Assembly (NCBI GenBank): GCA_025464025.1
Contig: JAODBP010000218.1
Coordinates: forward strand, 1-5,235
DNA length: 5,235 nucleotides
DNA from: Actinomycetes bacterium
GTDB taxonomy: Bacteria > Actinomycetota > Acidimicrobiia > Acidimicrobiales > CADCSY01
Direction of reading: 5' to 3'
The position numbers and the translations under genes are program-made. Under the pieces are notes generated by a model. That model saw nothing but the letters and a program-made list of their open reading frames with translations, did no database searches and was not told where the DNA came from. Below are positions 1-5,235 of this stretch, one piece after another; within the stretch, counting starts at the first letter, position 1; each line of letters starts with the position of its first letter.

Positions 1-87
1 GTGTACCGCCAGCACCGGACGCCCGGGGCCGGGCCACGACCGCGCTGCGAGCGCGGCACCTCCGACGTCGAGCCAGGTCTCCTCCAC
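1..87 (-). CDS. Alpha/beta hydrolase-like protein, N-terminal fragment (runs off left edge)
   Basis: Reading leftward from GTG at 87-85, 29 codons stay open exactly to position 1. The peptide begins VEETWLDVGG and ends GPGRPVLAVH at the edge. This resembles the opening of many alpha/beta hydrolases: a short strand with a G-G turn, an alanine-rich strand, a W-x-G-x-G turn, then a hydrophobic strand ending in His, which in the family starts the oxyanion-hole HG motif. The catalytic nucleophile elbow and His lie outside the window, so the substrate is unknown. An in-frame GTG at 96-94 is an alternative start, and neither start has a clear Shine-Dalgarno sequence. The gene follows the Ltp3-like stop by 37 bases on the same strand and is probably the next operon member. 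Hydrolysis of a CoA thioester or ester intermediate would fit the context, but that is a guess. The rightward open frame over the same bases looks like a shadow. Confidence 0.6.
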   Translation of the reverse strand, partial: MEETWLDVGGAALAARSWPGPGRPVLAVH

Positions 88-124
88 GGCGGCCACGCTA
101 CGTCGCGCGGCCGCCCGCCGCCCC

Positions 125-1294
125 TCAGCGGCCGAAGGGGTCCAGGCTGCTCGCGACGACCCACATCGAGAAGTACTGCGCTGCCGCGCCGTAGGCCTGT
201 CCGAGGGCGACCTTCGCACCGTCCACCTGGTGCTGGCCGGCCATGCCGCGGACCTGGAGCGCGGCCTCGGCCAGACGCAGCAGGCCGGAGGCACCGATCG
301 GGTTCGAGGAGAGCACGCCGCCGGACATGTTGACCGGGAAGTCCCCGTCGAGGGCGGTCTCGCCGCTCTCGACCATCTTCCAGCCCTGGCCCTTCTCGGC
401 GATCCGGTGCGCCTCGAGCCACATCGGCTCGTACCAGCTGAACGGCACGTAGAGCTCGGCGCAGTCGAGCTGCTCGCGCGGGTTCGTGATGCCGGCCTGC
501 CGGTACAGGTCGTCGGCGCAGTCGAAGGCGCCCTGCGGCGTCACCGGGTCGCGACCGGGGAACGTCGACGGCTCGGACCGGACCGCGGTGCCGAGGATCC
601 ACGCCGGAGCGCGGCCGGCTGCCGCGGCGGCCTTGCCGCCCTCCTCATCGGTGAGCACGACCGCGCACGCGCCGTCGGACGACGGGCAGGACTCGAGGTA
701 CCGCACCGGCTCCCACATCATCGGCGACTCCTTGACCTTCTCCAGGGAGATGTCGGTGAGCTTCAGGTGGGCGTACGGGTTCTTCAGCGCGTTGAGCCGG
801 TCCTTCACCGCGACCATCGGGCCGATGTCCAGGGGCGAGCCGCTGCGGGCGATGTAGGAGCGCATGTAGGGCGCGAACGCACCGCCCGCGCCGAGGGAGC
901 CGCCGCGGCCGGAGCCGAGCGCGAACTGCGCGTTGCCCTCGGACTGCTTCTGGTAGGCGACCGCGAGGACGCGCTTGTGCCGGCCGGTCTCGACGTGGTG
1001 CGCCGCGACGATGCCGGTGGTCGCGCCGACGGAGCCCGCGGTGTGGACGCGGAACATCGGCTTGCCGTGCGCACCCAGGGCGTCGGTCAGGTAGAGCTCG
1101 GGCTTCATGACGCCCTCGAACAGGTCGGGTGCCTTGCCGAGGACGACGGCGTCGATGTCCGACCAGTCCATCTGGGCGTCCTCGAGGGCGCGGGTCGCGG
1201 CCTCGCGCACCAGGCCGCCGAGGGACACGTCCCAGCGGCGGGTCTTGTGGTGGGTCTGACCGACGCCCACGACGGCGCAGGGCTGGTGGCTCAT
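125..1294 (-). CDS. ltp3: Thiolase-like lipid-transfer protein, Ltp3-like, probable acyl-CoA aldolase subunit (389 aa)
   Basis: This is a complete thiolase-fold protein of the SCP2/lipid-transfer type. It starts at ATG 1294-1292, preceded by GAGGGAG with a 7-base gap. The ATG overlaps the upstream gene's TGA (ATGA), so translation is probably coupled. The N-terminus (AVVGVGQT, residues 7-14), the SSDGACAVVL strand (205-214) and NMSGGVLSSNPIGASG (322-337) place it in the superfamily. Catalytic residues are missing: the ACASG nucleophile motif reads AGSVG (86-90), with Gly87 at the Cys position. The GHP histidine is Asn331 (SNP), and the C-terminal catalytic Cys loop reads AYG (367-369). Family knowledge: Ltp2-type steroid aldolases also lack the thiolase cysteine and are thought to use tyrosine; candidates here are Tyr282 (AELY) and Tyr368. 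Length and position beside a shorter thiolase and a DUF35 protein match actinobacterial Ltp3. The thiolase fold is near certain; the aldolase role and gene name are moderately supported. Confidence 0.88.
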   Translation of the reverse strand: MSHQPCAVVGVGQTHHKTRRWDVSLGGLVREAATRALEDAQMDWSDIDAVVLGKAPDLFEGVMKPELYLTDALGAHGKPMFRVHTAGSVGATTGIVAAHHVETGRHKRVLAVAYQKQSEGNAQFALGSGRGGSLGAGGAFAPYMRSYIARSGSPLDIGPMVAVKDRLNALKNPYAHLKLTDISLEKVKESPMMWEPVRYLESCPSSDGACAVVLTDEEGGKAAAAAGRAPAWILGTAVRSEPSTFPGRDPVTPQGAFDCADDLYRQAGITNPREQLDCAELYVPFSWYEPMWLEAHRIAEKGQGWKMVESGETALDGDFPVNMSGGVLSSNPIGASGLLRLAEAALQVRGMAGQHQVDGAKVALGQAYGAAAQYFSMWVVASSLDPFGR

Positions 1295-2385
1295 CGCGCA
1301 TCTCCCTCGAGGACGCAGACCAGGTTCTGCTGCAGGCACGGGCCGGACGTGGAGTGCCCGAGCGTGCGGTGCTTGCCGTTGTCGCGGATCTGGCGAGCCG
1401 CCTCGATGATGCGGATCAGGCCGGTGGCCATGATCGGGTTGGTGGCCAGCGGGCCGCCGGACGGGTTGATCGCGGTCTTGGAGGCGTCGAGGCCGAGGGC
1501 CTCGACCAGCAGCGGCTCCTCGTGGGTGAAGGCCGCCTGGATCTCCGCCACGTCGATGGCGCCCTCGCCCACACCGGCGGCCTTGGCCGCCAGCGACGTC
1601 GACCTCGACGTCAGCAGGTCGCGCGAGCCGGGGTAGTGCGACTCGGAGCAGTGGGCGAAGCCGGTGATCCACACCGGGTTCTTGCTCAGCTGCTTGGCCT
1701 TCTCGGCTCGGGCGATCACGACGGCGGAAGCACCGTCGGTGATCGGCGGGAGGTCGTGCCGGCGCAGCGGGGCGTTCACGTAGTCGCCCTTCAGCAGCTC
1801 GGCGGCATCGAAGTCGCCGCTGACCTGCGCGTAGGACGAGCCCTTGGCGTCACCGCGGCGGGCGGCGGCGGTCTCGGCCATCTGCTGCTCGGTGACCTTG
1901 CCGGCGTCGATGAGCGCCCGGGCCTGGAGGGCGGCGAACGACACGGCGTCGGCACCGAGCGGGGCCAGGTAGTACGGGTCCATCTCCATCGGGTAGATGA
2001 GCGCCGGGTCGGCGGTCGACGACCGACCCGAGCCCATGGCGCACGCGACGTCGATGTCGCCCAGCAGCAGGCGCAGGTAGGCCTCGTAGAGGGCCCAGGC
2101 GCCGTCCATCTCGACGTGGCTGTCGCGCTTCGGCGGCCATGCGCCGACAGCGTCGATGTTCTGCACGAACGAGAAGGCCTGGCCGGCGACGTAGTCGCAC
2201 GAACCGGCGCAGGTGAAGTCGACCTCCTTGCGGGTGATGCCGGCGTCGGTGACGGCGCCGGTGATCACCTCGTTCAGGAGCTGGGCCTCGGTCTTGCCGG
2301 TGTGGCGCTCCATCGGCGAGATGCTCCAGCCGATGATCGCGATGTCATCAGCGTTGTCTCCTGGGCGAGAAGTAGAAGCAGTCAT
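1291..2385 (-). CDS. ltp4: Thiolase-like lipid-transfer protein, Ltp4-like, probable partner of the Ltp3-like protein (364 aa)
   Basis: This is a thiolase-superfamily protein. Visible landmarks are IAIIGWSISP (16-25), ITDGASAVVIA (215-225), QAAFTHEE (283-290, the NEAFA position) and INPSGGPLATNP (306-317). A gap-free fit to the nucleophile helix (Gly95, Ala98, Ala102 and Gly109 as anchors) puts Glu92 where thiolases have the acyl-accepting Cys. Asn316 replaces the GHP histidine, and Ser345 sits near the C-terminal Cys position. It is therefore unlikely to be an ordinary thiolase. Actinobacterial Ltp3 and Ltp4 have been linked to degradation of C24-branched sterol side chains by retro-aldol cleavage, and Ltp4 is the shorter of the pair, as here. 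I chose ATG 2385-2383, which lies 7 bases after AGGA and overlaps the previous stop as TGATG. GTG 2388-2386 would add one residue but leaves only 4 bases to AGGA. The gene ends inside the next gene's start codon. Confidence 0.86.
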   Translation of the reverse strand: MTASTSRPGDNADDIAIIGWSISPMERHTGKTEAQLLNEVITGAVTDAGITRKEVDFTCAGSCDYVAGQAFSFVQNIDAVGAWPPKRDSHVEMDGAWALYEAYLRLLLGDIDVACAMGSGRSSTADPALIYPMEMDPYYLAPLGADAVSFAALQARALIDAGKVTEQQMAETAAARRGDAKGSSYAQVSGDFDAAELLKGDYVNAPLRRHDLPPITDGASAVVIARAEKAKQLSKNPVWITGFAHCSESHYPGSRDLLTSRSTSLAAKAAGVGEGAIDVAEIQAAFTHEEPLLVEALGLDASKTAINPSGGPLATNPIMATGLIRIIEAARQIRDNGKHRTLGHSTSGPCLQQNLVCVLEGDAR

Positions 2386-3356
2386 CACGGCATCCTGTTC
2401 ACGAGGTTCGGGTCGTCGACATCGGCCTCACCGGTGGGCATCCACCCGATGAGGCGGCCTTCCCGGCGGGGGTCGTAGTCGTTGGCCTCGCCCTCCGAGG
2501 CCCAGACGGCCGACACCTTCATGCCGATGTGGACGTCGTCCACCGGGGTGTCGAGCAGGACCTGGAAGCCGAGGACGACGTCGACGTCGTCGAGCTTGAT
2601 GTGGACCCGCGAGAACCGCTCGGTCTCGGTCTGGCCGGGGTACTGGACCGGCTCGATGATCGTGTAGTTCGACACCACGCCGCGCTGGGGCAGGTCGATC
2701 TCGTGCGCCTGGGTGAGCTCGACGGCGTCGATCGGGCAGAAGCTCTTCTGGCTCGTGTAGAGGCGGCCGCACTCGGGGCACTTGAAGCCGAGGAAGCGGC
2801 CCTCGTCGTTGGCCTGCTCGCCCCGGACCACGTTCGCCGGGATCGGCGTGTTGTAGGTGATGGACGCGTTGTAGTCCATCATCGTCACCGGCTCCGAGGC
2901 GCCGGCGCCGCCGCCGCCCTGGGGCTCCTCACCGGGCACGAAGGCCTCGATGTCGGTGATGTGGCCCTTGCGCTCGGCCCGCCAGCGCGGGGCGACGCGC
3001 ATGCCCGTCGACATGGCGTCGATCGAGCCGGCGTCGACCGCGTGCATGATCGCGGTGTCGGCGCCGTCGAGCTTGATGAGGGCGAAGGCGAACGGCTTCG
3101 ACAGCGGGTGCTGCTCGCTCGGCTTCGCCACCCAGTTCCACGACTGGACGGTGCCGGCCGGGCCGACCTCGACGAAGTCGTGGGCCAGCTCCTTGCCGGT
3201 CTTCGGATCCCACTCGAGCGGCGGGCACATGACCTCGCTGCCGTTGCGGATGCCGAGCAGCTTCTGCTCGGTGAGACCTGTCATGAACGCCCCCAAGACG
3301 GGCCCGAGGGACCGCTTGTAGGGGAACTTGATCACGCTCTCGACTGTCTTGGTCAA
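2385..3356 (-). CDS. Tandem DUF35/OB-fold, zinc-ribbon acyl-CoA-associated protein (323 aa)
   Basis: Two DUF35-type halves are visible. The first (about 10-140) has the family's N-terminal helix (PYKRSLGPVLGAF, 12-24), a CPP turn with no CxxC ribbon, and an OB strand IKLDGADTAI (94-103) followed by TGMRVAPRW. A Gly-rich linker (142-155) leads to the second half (about 160-305). That half has a rubredoxin-like ribbon, Cys193-x2-Cys196 and Cys207-x2-Asp210, then OB strands IKLDDVDVVL (253-262) and IGMKVSAVW. The IKLD and GMxV elements recur in the same order, indicating an internal duplication. DUF35 proteins have no known catalysis of their own; they bind thiolase, HMG-CoA synthase or Ltp2-type partners and help hold the CoA substrate. 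The first gene of the operon is thus likely scaffold for the two thiolase-like proteins. The start is TTG 3356-3354 after GGGGAGAG. ATG 3284 would remove the conserved helix, so it is less likely. Confidence 0.85.
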   Translation of the reverse strand: MTKTVESVIKFPYKRSLGPVLGAFMTGLTEQKLLGIRNGSEVMCPPLEWDPKTGKELAHDFVEVGPAGTVQSWNWVAKPSEQHPLSKPFAFALIKLDGADTAIMHAVDAGSIDAMSTGMRVAPRWRAERKGHITDIEAFVPGEEPQGGGGAGASEPVTMMDYNASITYNTPIPANVVRGEQANDEGRFLGFKCPECGRLYTSQKSFCPIDAVELTQAHEIDLPQRGVVSNYTIIEPVQYPGQTETERFSRVHIKLDDVDVVLGFQVLLDTPVDDVHIGMKVSAVWASEGEANDYDPRREGRLIGWMPTGEADVDDPNLVNRMP

Positions 3357-3417
3357 GGCACTCTCCCCATGTCTTCCGGAATGTTGGCAACATACAACAA
3401 AGTCTGAAGGGGGAGAG
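3357..3417. promoter_or_regulatory. Divergent intergenic control region
   Basis: This 61-base gap separates the leftward DUF35-thiolase operon from the rightward kinase gene and must hold both promoters. It is clearly more A/T-rich in its centre (3381-3405) than the flanking genes. Ribosome-binding sequences lie at both ends: CTCTCCCC at 3361-3368, which reads GGGGAGAG on the minus strand, and GAAGGGGGAGAG at 3406-3417 on the plus strand. A minus-strand TATGTT (3394-3389) fits the loose TAnnnT form of a -10 box, but no convincing -35 partner was found on either strand. Promoter positions are therefore not assigned. Confidence 0.6.
3381..3393. promoter_or_regulatory. Palindromic operator-like site
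   Basis: ATGTTG-G-CAACAT is a perfect 6+6 inverted repeat around one central base, in the middle of the only divergent gap between the operon and the kinase gene. CAACATA is followed directly by CAACAAA (3388-3401), so a half-site recurs once more on the right. The symmetry, size and position suit binding of a dimeric repressor that could control both directions. It does not match the KstR sterol-repressor form as I recall it (TnnAACnnGTTnnA), so the regulator is unknown. No regulator gene is in the window. Confidence 0.55.
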
Positions 3418-4461
3418 ATGCCGTCACCGATCCAGCGCGACCCAGCCGAGACCTGCCGGCTGCTCACCGAGTGGCTGGCCAAGACGTTCCCCGCCGAGGG
3501 GCTGATCACGGTGACCGGCGTGGCGATCCCGGAGTCCAGCGGCTTCTCCGGCGAGACGCTCCTGGTCGACGCAGACTGGGCCGGCGAGCGCCGCGACCTC
3601 GTCGTCCGCGTCTCGCCGACCACCTACACCGTGTTCCTCGACGCCGACTTCGAGGCCCAGTACGAGGTCATGCGGGCCTTGGCCGAGCACACCGACGTGC
3701 CGATGCCGGAGATGCTGGCCTTCGAGGCCGACCCGTCGTGGCTGGGCTCGGCGTTCTCGCTCATGCGCCGGGTGGAGGGCGAGGCCGCACCGGACTCGCC
3801 GCCCTACACCGAGTCGGGCTGGGTCATGGACGCCACCGCCGAGCAGCGGGCCCGCATGTACGACAGCGGGCTCCGGGCCATGGCCCAGGTCCACGCCACC
3901 GACTGGAAGGCGCTCGGGCTCGAGCGGGTCGACCGCGACGAGTTCGACTACGTCGAGCAGTACTACGCCTGGGCGCTGGAGGAGTCGGGCCTCGACAACC
4001 CGATCATGGAGCGGGCCATGGCGTGGATCCGGGCCAACCGCCCGGTCCCGCCGGCCGAACCGGCCCTGTGCTGGGGCGACAGCCGGCCCGGCAACCTCCT
4101 GTTCCGCGACTTCGAGGTCGTCGCCGTCCTCGACTGGGAGATGGTCGAGATCGGCGACCCGATCATGGACCTGGCCTGGTGGCTCTTCCTCCAGCGCTAC
4201 CACACGGTCGGCTCGAACCAGCCGCTCCCCGAGGGCTTCCTCGACGAGGCCGCCGCCGTCGCCCGCTGGGAGGTCCTGACCAGCCGGACCGCCGATCCCG
4301 AGGTGCTGCGCTACTACGTCGTGTGGGCCGGCATCCGCTTCGGCATCGTGATGATGCGGCTCGGGACGTTGTTCAAGACGTTCGGGCTCCTGCCGTCGGA
4401 GGTGCCGATGGAGAGCAACAACCCGGTGCTCGACCTGCTCGCCGCCGAGCTGGCGCGATAG
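3418..4461 (+). CDS. APH/ACAD10-11-type phosphotransferase family protein (347 aa)
   Basis: This protein has the aminoglycoside-phosphotransferase/choline-kinase fold. The N-lobe has SSGFSGETLLVD (40-51, the glycine-loop region) and DLVVRVSP (60-67), where Arg64 occupies the usual ATP-contact strand. The C-lobe carries the catalytic loop CWGDSRPGN (218-226; Asp221 the likely base, Asn226 a likely metal ligand) and the metal motif DWE (239-241) followed by GDPIMDLAWW. Trp219 replaces the usual His before Gly-Asp, as is common in this subfamily. Proteins of this type beside acyl-CoA genes are often misnamed as drug kinases. The related LvaA and ACAD10/11 kinase domains act on 4-hydroxyacyl-CoAs, so a hydroxyacyl-CoA substrate is a reasonable inference here. 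ATG 3418 is chosen because GAAGG (3406-3410) lies 7 bases upstream; the frame is open further upstream, but those codons run through the intergenic control region. It is transcribed divergently from the thiolase-like operon. Confidence 0.85.
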   Translation: MPSPIQRDPAETCRLLTEWLAKTFPAEGLITVTGVAIPESSGFSGETLLVDADWAGERRDLVVRVSPTTYTVFLDADFEAQYEVMRALAEHTDVPMPEMLAFEADPSWLGSAFSLMRRVEGEAAPDSPPYTESGWVMDATAEQRARMYDSGLRAMAQVHATDWKALGLERVDRDEFDYVEQYYAWALEESGLDNPIMERAMAWIRANRPVPPAEPALCWGDSRPGNLLFRDFEVVAVLDWEMVEIGDPIMDLAWWLFLQRYHTVGSNQPLPEGFLDEAAAVARWEVLTSRTADPEVLRYYVVWAGIRFGIVMMRLGTLFKTFGLLPSEVPMESNNPVLDLLAAELAR

Positions 4462-4478
4462 CCATCTGTCGGTTTTCC

Positions 4479-4502
4479 CCGCCACCGGCCTAAGGTGGAC
4501 GG
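4479..4502 (+). other. Weak hairpin in the gap between the kinase and infA-like genes
   Basis: CCACC (4482-4486) pairs with GGTGG (4494-4498) across a 7-base loop. CCG (4479-4481) can pair with CGG (4500-4502) if A4499 is bulged, giving eight pairs. There is no T-run after it, so it is a poor intrinsic terminator. It could be a leader structure of the infA-like transcript or chance pairing in GC-rich DNA. TAAGGT at 4491-4496, within the loop and right arm, also resembles a high-GC actinobacterial -10 box, with no clear -35. Confidence 0.25.
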
Positions 4503-4526
4503 TCCCTCAAAACCCAGGATGTGCGT

Positions 4527-4751
4527 GTGACGAAGGCCAAGGAAGATGCGTTCGTGGTCGAAGGTACGACCGAAGAGGCGCTGAAGGGCGGGCGGTTCCG
4601 CATCGCCCTCGAGAACGGGCACACCGTGCTCGGTCACCTCAGCGGCAAGATGCGTCGGAACCACATCCGCATCCTCCCGGGTGACCGCGTGCAGGTCGAG
4701 CTGTCGGCCTACGACCTGGCCAAGGGCCGCATCACCTACCGCTACAAGTAG
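4527..4751 (+). CDS. infA: Translation initiation factor IF-1 (74 aa)
   Basis: IF-1 is a single S1-type OB-fold protein that binds the 30S A site during initiation and supports IF-2 and IF-3. The sequence shows the hallmark order [10 protein letters not shown] (4-13), [17 protein letters not shown] (about 28-44), [14 protein letters not shown] (about 48-61) and the C-terminal [13 protein letters not shown]. Its length matches the usual 72-73 residues. GTG 4527 is chosen because AGGA (4516-4519) lies 7 bases upstream, whereas GTG 4521 would leave only one base. [10 protein letters not shown] replaces the more usual EALPNAMFRV stretch, so this copy is somewhat divergent. In most bacteria infA lies among the rpmJ, rpsM and rpsK ribosomal genes. 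Here it stands between a kinase and an SDR, so it may be a relocated or second copy. The family call is secure; its status as the main copy is not. Confidence 0.93.
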   Translation: MTKAKEDAFVVEGTTEEALKGGRFRIALENGHTVLGHLSGKMRRNHIRILPGDRVQVELSAYDLAKGRITYRYK

Positions 4752-4759
4752 CGGGGGTG

Positions 4760-4787
4760 GGTCAGCTCAACGAATGGTGAGCTGACC
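4760..4787. terminator. Perfect 10-bp hairpin between convergent infA-like and SDR genes
   Basis: GGTCAGCTCA (4760-4769) is the exact reverse complement of TGAGCTGACC (4778-4787), with an 8-base loop. It begins 8 bases after the infA-like stop and contains the SDR stop codon (4767-4769) in its left arm. The right arm lies in the last SDR codons. A symmetric stem at a tail-to-tail junction fits a bidirectional terminator. No T-run follows on either strand, which is common in high-GC actinobacteria but lowers certainty. Confidence 0.6.
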
Positions 4788-5234
4788 GCCGTCGACGTTC
4801 CACTGCTGGCCCGTGACCCACGCGCCTTGGTCGGAGCACAGGAAGACCGTGGTGTGGGCGATGTCCTCGCCCGTGCCGGCGCGCCCGAGCGGGATGTTCC
4901 GCTCGATGGTGCGCTCCCACGCGCCGGCGGCGCGGATGTCATCGAGCCGGCTGGTGTCGATGATGCCGGGGCAGACGGCGTTGACCCGGATGCCCGCCGG
5001 GCCCAGCTCGGCCGACATGGCCTGGGTCAGGGCGTGCAGCCCGGCCTTCGACGCCGAGTAGGCGGCCGTCCGGGGCCCGCCGATCTTCCCGCCCACCGAC
5101 GAGATGTTCACGATCGAGCTGCCGGCGGTCATGCGGGCGGCGAACGCCTTCGACATGTAGAACGCGCCGTCGAGGTTGACCGACAGGACCGTGCGCCACT
5201 GCTCGACGCTCAGCTCGAGCACCGGCACCCGGTC
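4767..5234 (-). CDS. SDR family NAD(P)-dependent oxidoreductase, C-terminal part (runs off right edge)
   Basis: About 156 C-terminal residues of a classical short-chain dehydrogenase are present, and the frame is still open at the right edge. Visible elements, numbered from GTG 5228-5226, are VNLDGAF (17-23, the conserved Asn of the NNAG/NL region) and IVNISSVGG (39-47, with the catalytic Ser). The YSASK motif (Tyr57, Lys61) follows, then RVNAVCPGIIDT (81-92) and the C-terminal WVTGQQWNVDGG (137-148). The N-terminal Rossmann TGxxxGxG cofactor site lies outside the window. GTG 5228 is not the start: the upstream codons Asp-Arg continue a normal SDR sequence, and classical members are near 250 residues. 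The family oxidises or reduces hydroxyl/keto groups on steroids, acyl chains or sugars, and the substrate cannot be read here. It converges with the infA-like gene, so it belongs to a separate transcript from further right. Confidence 0.92.
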   Translation of the reverse strand, partial: DRVPVLELSVEQWRTVLSVNLDGAFYMSKAFAARMTAGSSIVNISSVGGKIGGPRTAAYSASKAGLHALTQAMSAELGPAGIRVNAVCPGIIDTSRLDDIRAAGAWERTIERNIPLGRAGTGEDIAHTTVFLCSDQGAWVTGQQWNVDGGQLTIR

Positions 5235-5235
5235 G

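Noticed and set aside
40..56. Inverted repeat around CGCGCT-GCG-AGCGCG as a terminator after the Ltp3-like gene
   Set aside because: It lies inside the hydrolase-like coding frame, has no T-run, and such short GC palindromes are expected by chance in this composition.
230..1636. Long rightward open frame across the Ltp3-like and Ltp4-like genes
   Set aside because: It is a GC-rich antisense shadow with a low-complexity Arg/Gly/Ala/Val product and no family motifs. The minus strand carries clear thiolase-fold proteins.
1295..1672. N-terminal extension of the Ltp3-like protein to position 1672
   Set aside because: The extra 126 residues are Arg/Gly-rich and lie antiphase within the Ltp4-like coding region. 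ATG 1294 has a good ribosome-binding site and starts at the true thiolase N-terminus.
3284..3357. ATG 3284-3282 as the start of the DUF35 gene, giving about 299 residues
   Set aside because: It would remove the conserved N-terminal PYKRSLGPVLGAF helix. The TTG at 3356 has a strong GGGGAGAG upstream.
3381..3393. The palindrome as a KstR operator of sterol catabolism
   Set aside because: The spacing and half-sites differ from the TnnAACnnGTTnnA form as I recall it, so only an unnamed operator is supported.
3418..4461. Aminoglycoside resistance gene
   Set aside because: Only the shared kinase fold supports this. The catalytic loop variant and neighbouring acyl-CoA genes point to a metabolic kinase.
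3424..4485. Long leftward open frame opposite the phosphotransferase gene
   Set aside because: The product is His/Arg/Gly/Leu-rich with no recognisable motif, while the plus strand has intact kinase motifs.
4519..4530. Three-codon mini-frame (ATG TGC GTG TGA) overlapping the infA-like start
   Set aside because: Its ATG overlaps the AGGA ribosome-binding sequence itself, so independent initiation there is unlikely.

Overview
The window is dense, GC-rich DNA (roughly 70% G+C by eye) with G/C-ending codons, GTG and TTG starts, and gene overlaps of a few bases. The protein families (a paired Ltp3/Ltp4-like thiolase-fold set with a DUF35 partner, an APH-type kinase, an SDR and IF-1) point to a high-GC actinomycete. 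An acidimicrobial lineage is possible, but that is an inference. There is no sign of a phage, insertion sequence, CRISPR array, tRNA or rRNA.

Layout. Positions 1-3356 carry a leftward operon, read from right to left. It encodes a two-domain DUF35/OB-fold protein (TTG start at 3356), then a 364-residue thiolase-like protein (Ltp4-like), then a 389-residue thiolase-like protein (Ltp3-like). Last comes the first 29 codons of an alpha/beta-hydrolase-like gene that runs off the left edge. The first three genes are joined by overlapping stop and start codons. A 61-base divergent control region (3357-3417) follows, with a perfect ATGTTG-G-CAACAT palindrome at its centre. To the right lie a rightward APH/ACAD10-11-type phosphotransferase (3418-4461), a stand-alone infA-like gene (4527-4751), and a leftward SDR oxidoreductase that converges on infA and is cut by the right edge. 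A perfect 10-bp hairpin sits at the convergent junction.

Working together. The gene order DUF35 - short thiolase - long thiolase, and the protein sizes, resemble the Mycobacterium tuberculosis Rv3521 - ltp4 - ltp3 block in the sterol catabolism region as I remember it. Both thiolase-like proteins lack the catalytic Cys and His residues of true thiolases. This suggests an Ltp-type acyl-CoA retro-aldolase complex (C-C cleavage of 3-hydroxyacyl-CoA side chains) with the DUF35 protein as partner, rather than a beta-ketothiolase. The divergent kinase may act on a hydroxyacyl-CoA in the same pathway, and the SDR could be a related dehydrogenase. These pathway links are inferences. The infA-like gene is housekeeping-type but sits far from any ribosomal-protein genes, so it may be a second copy.
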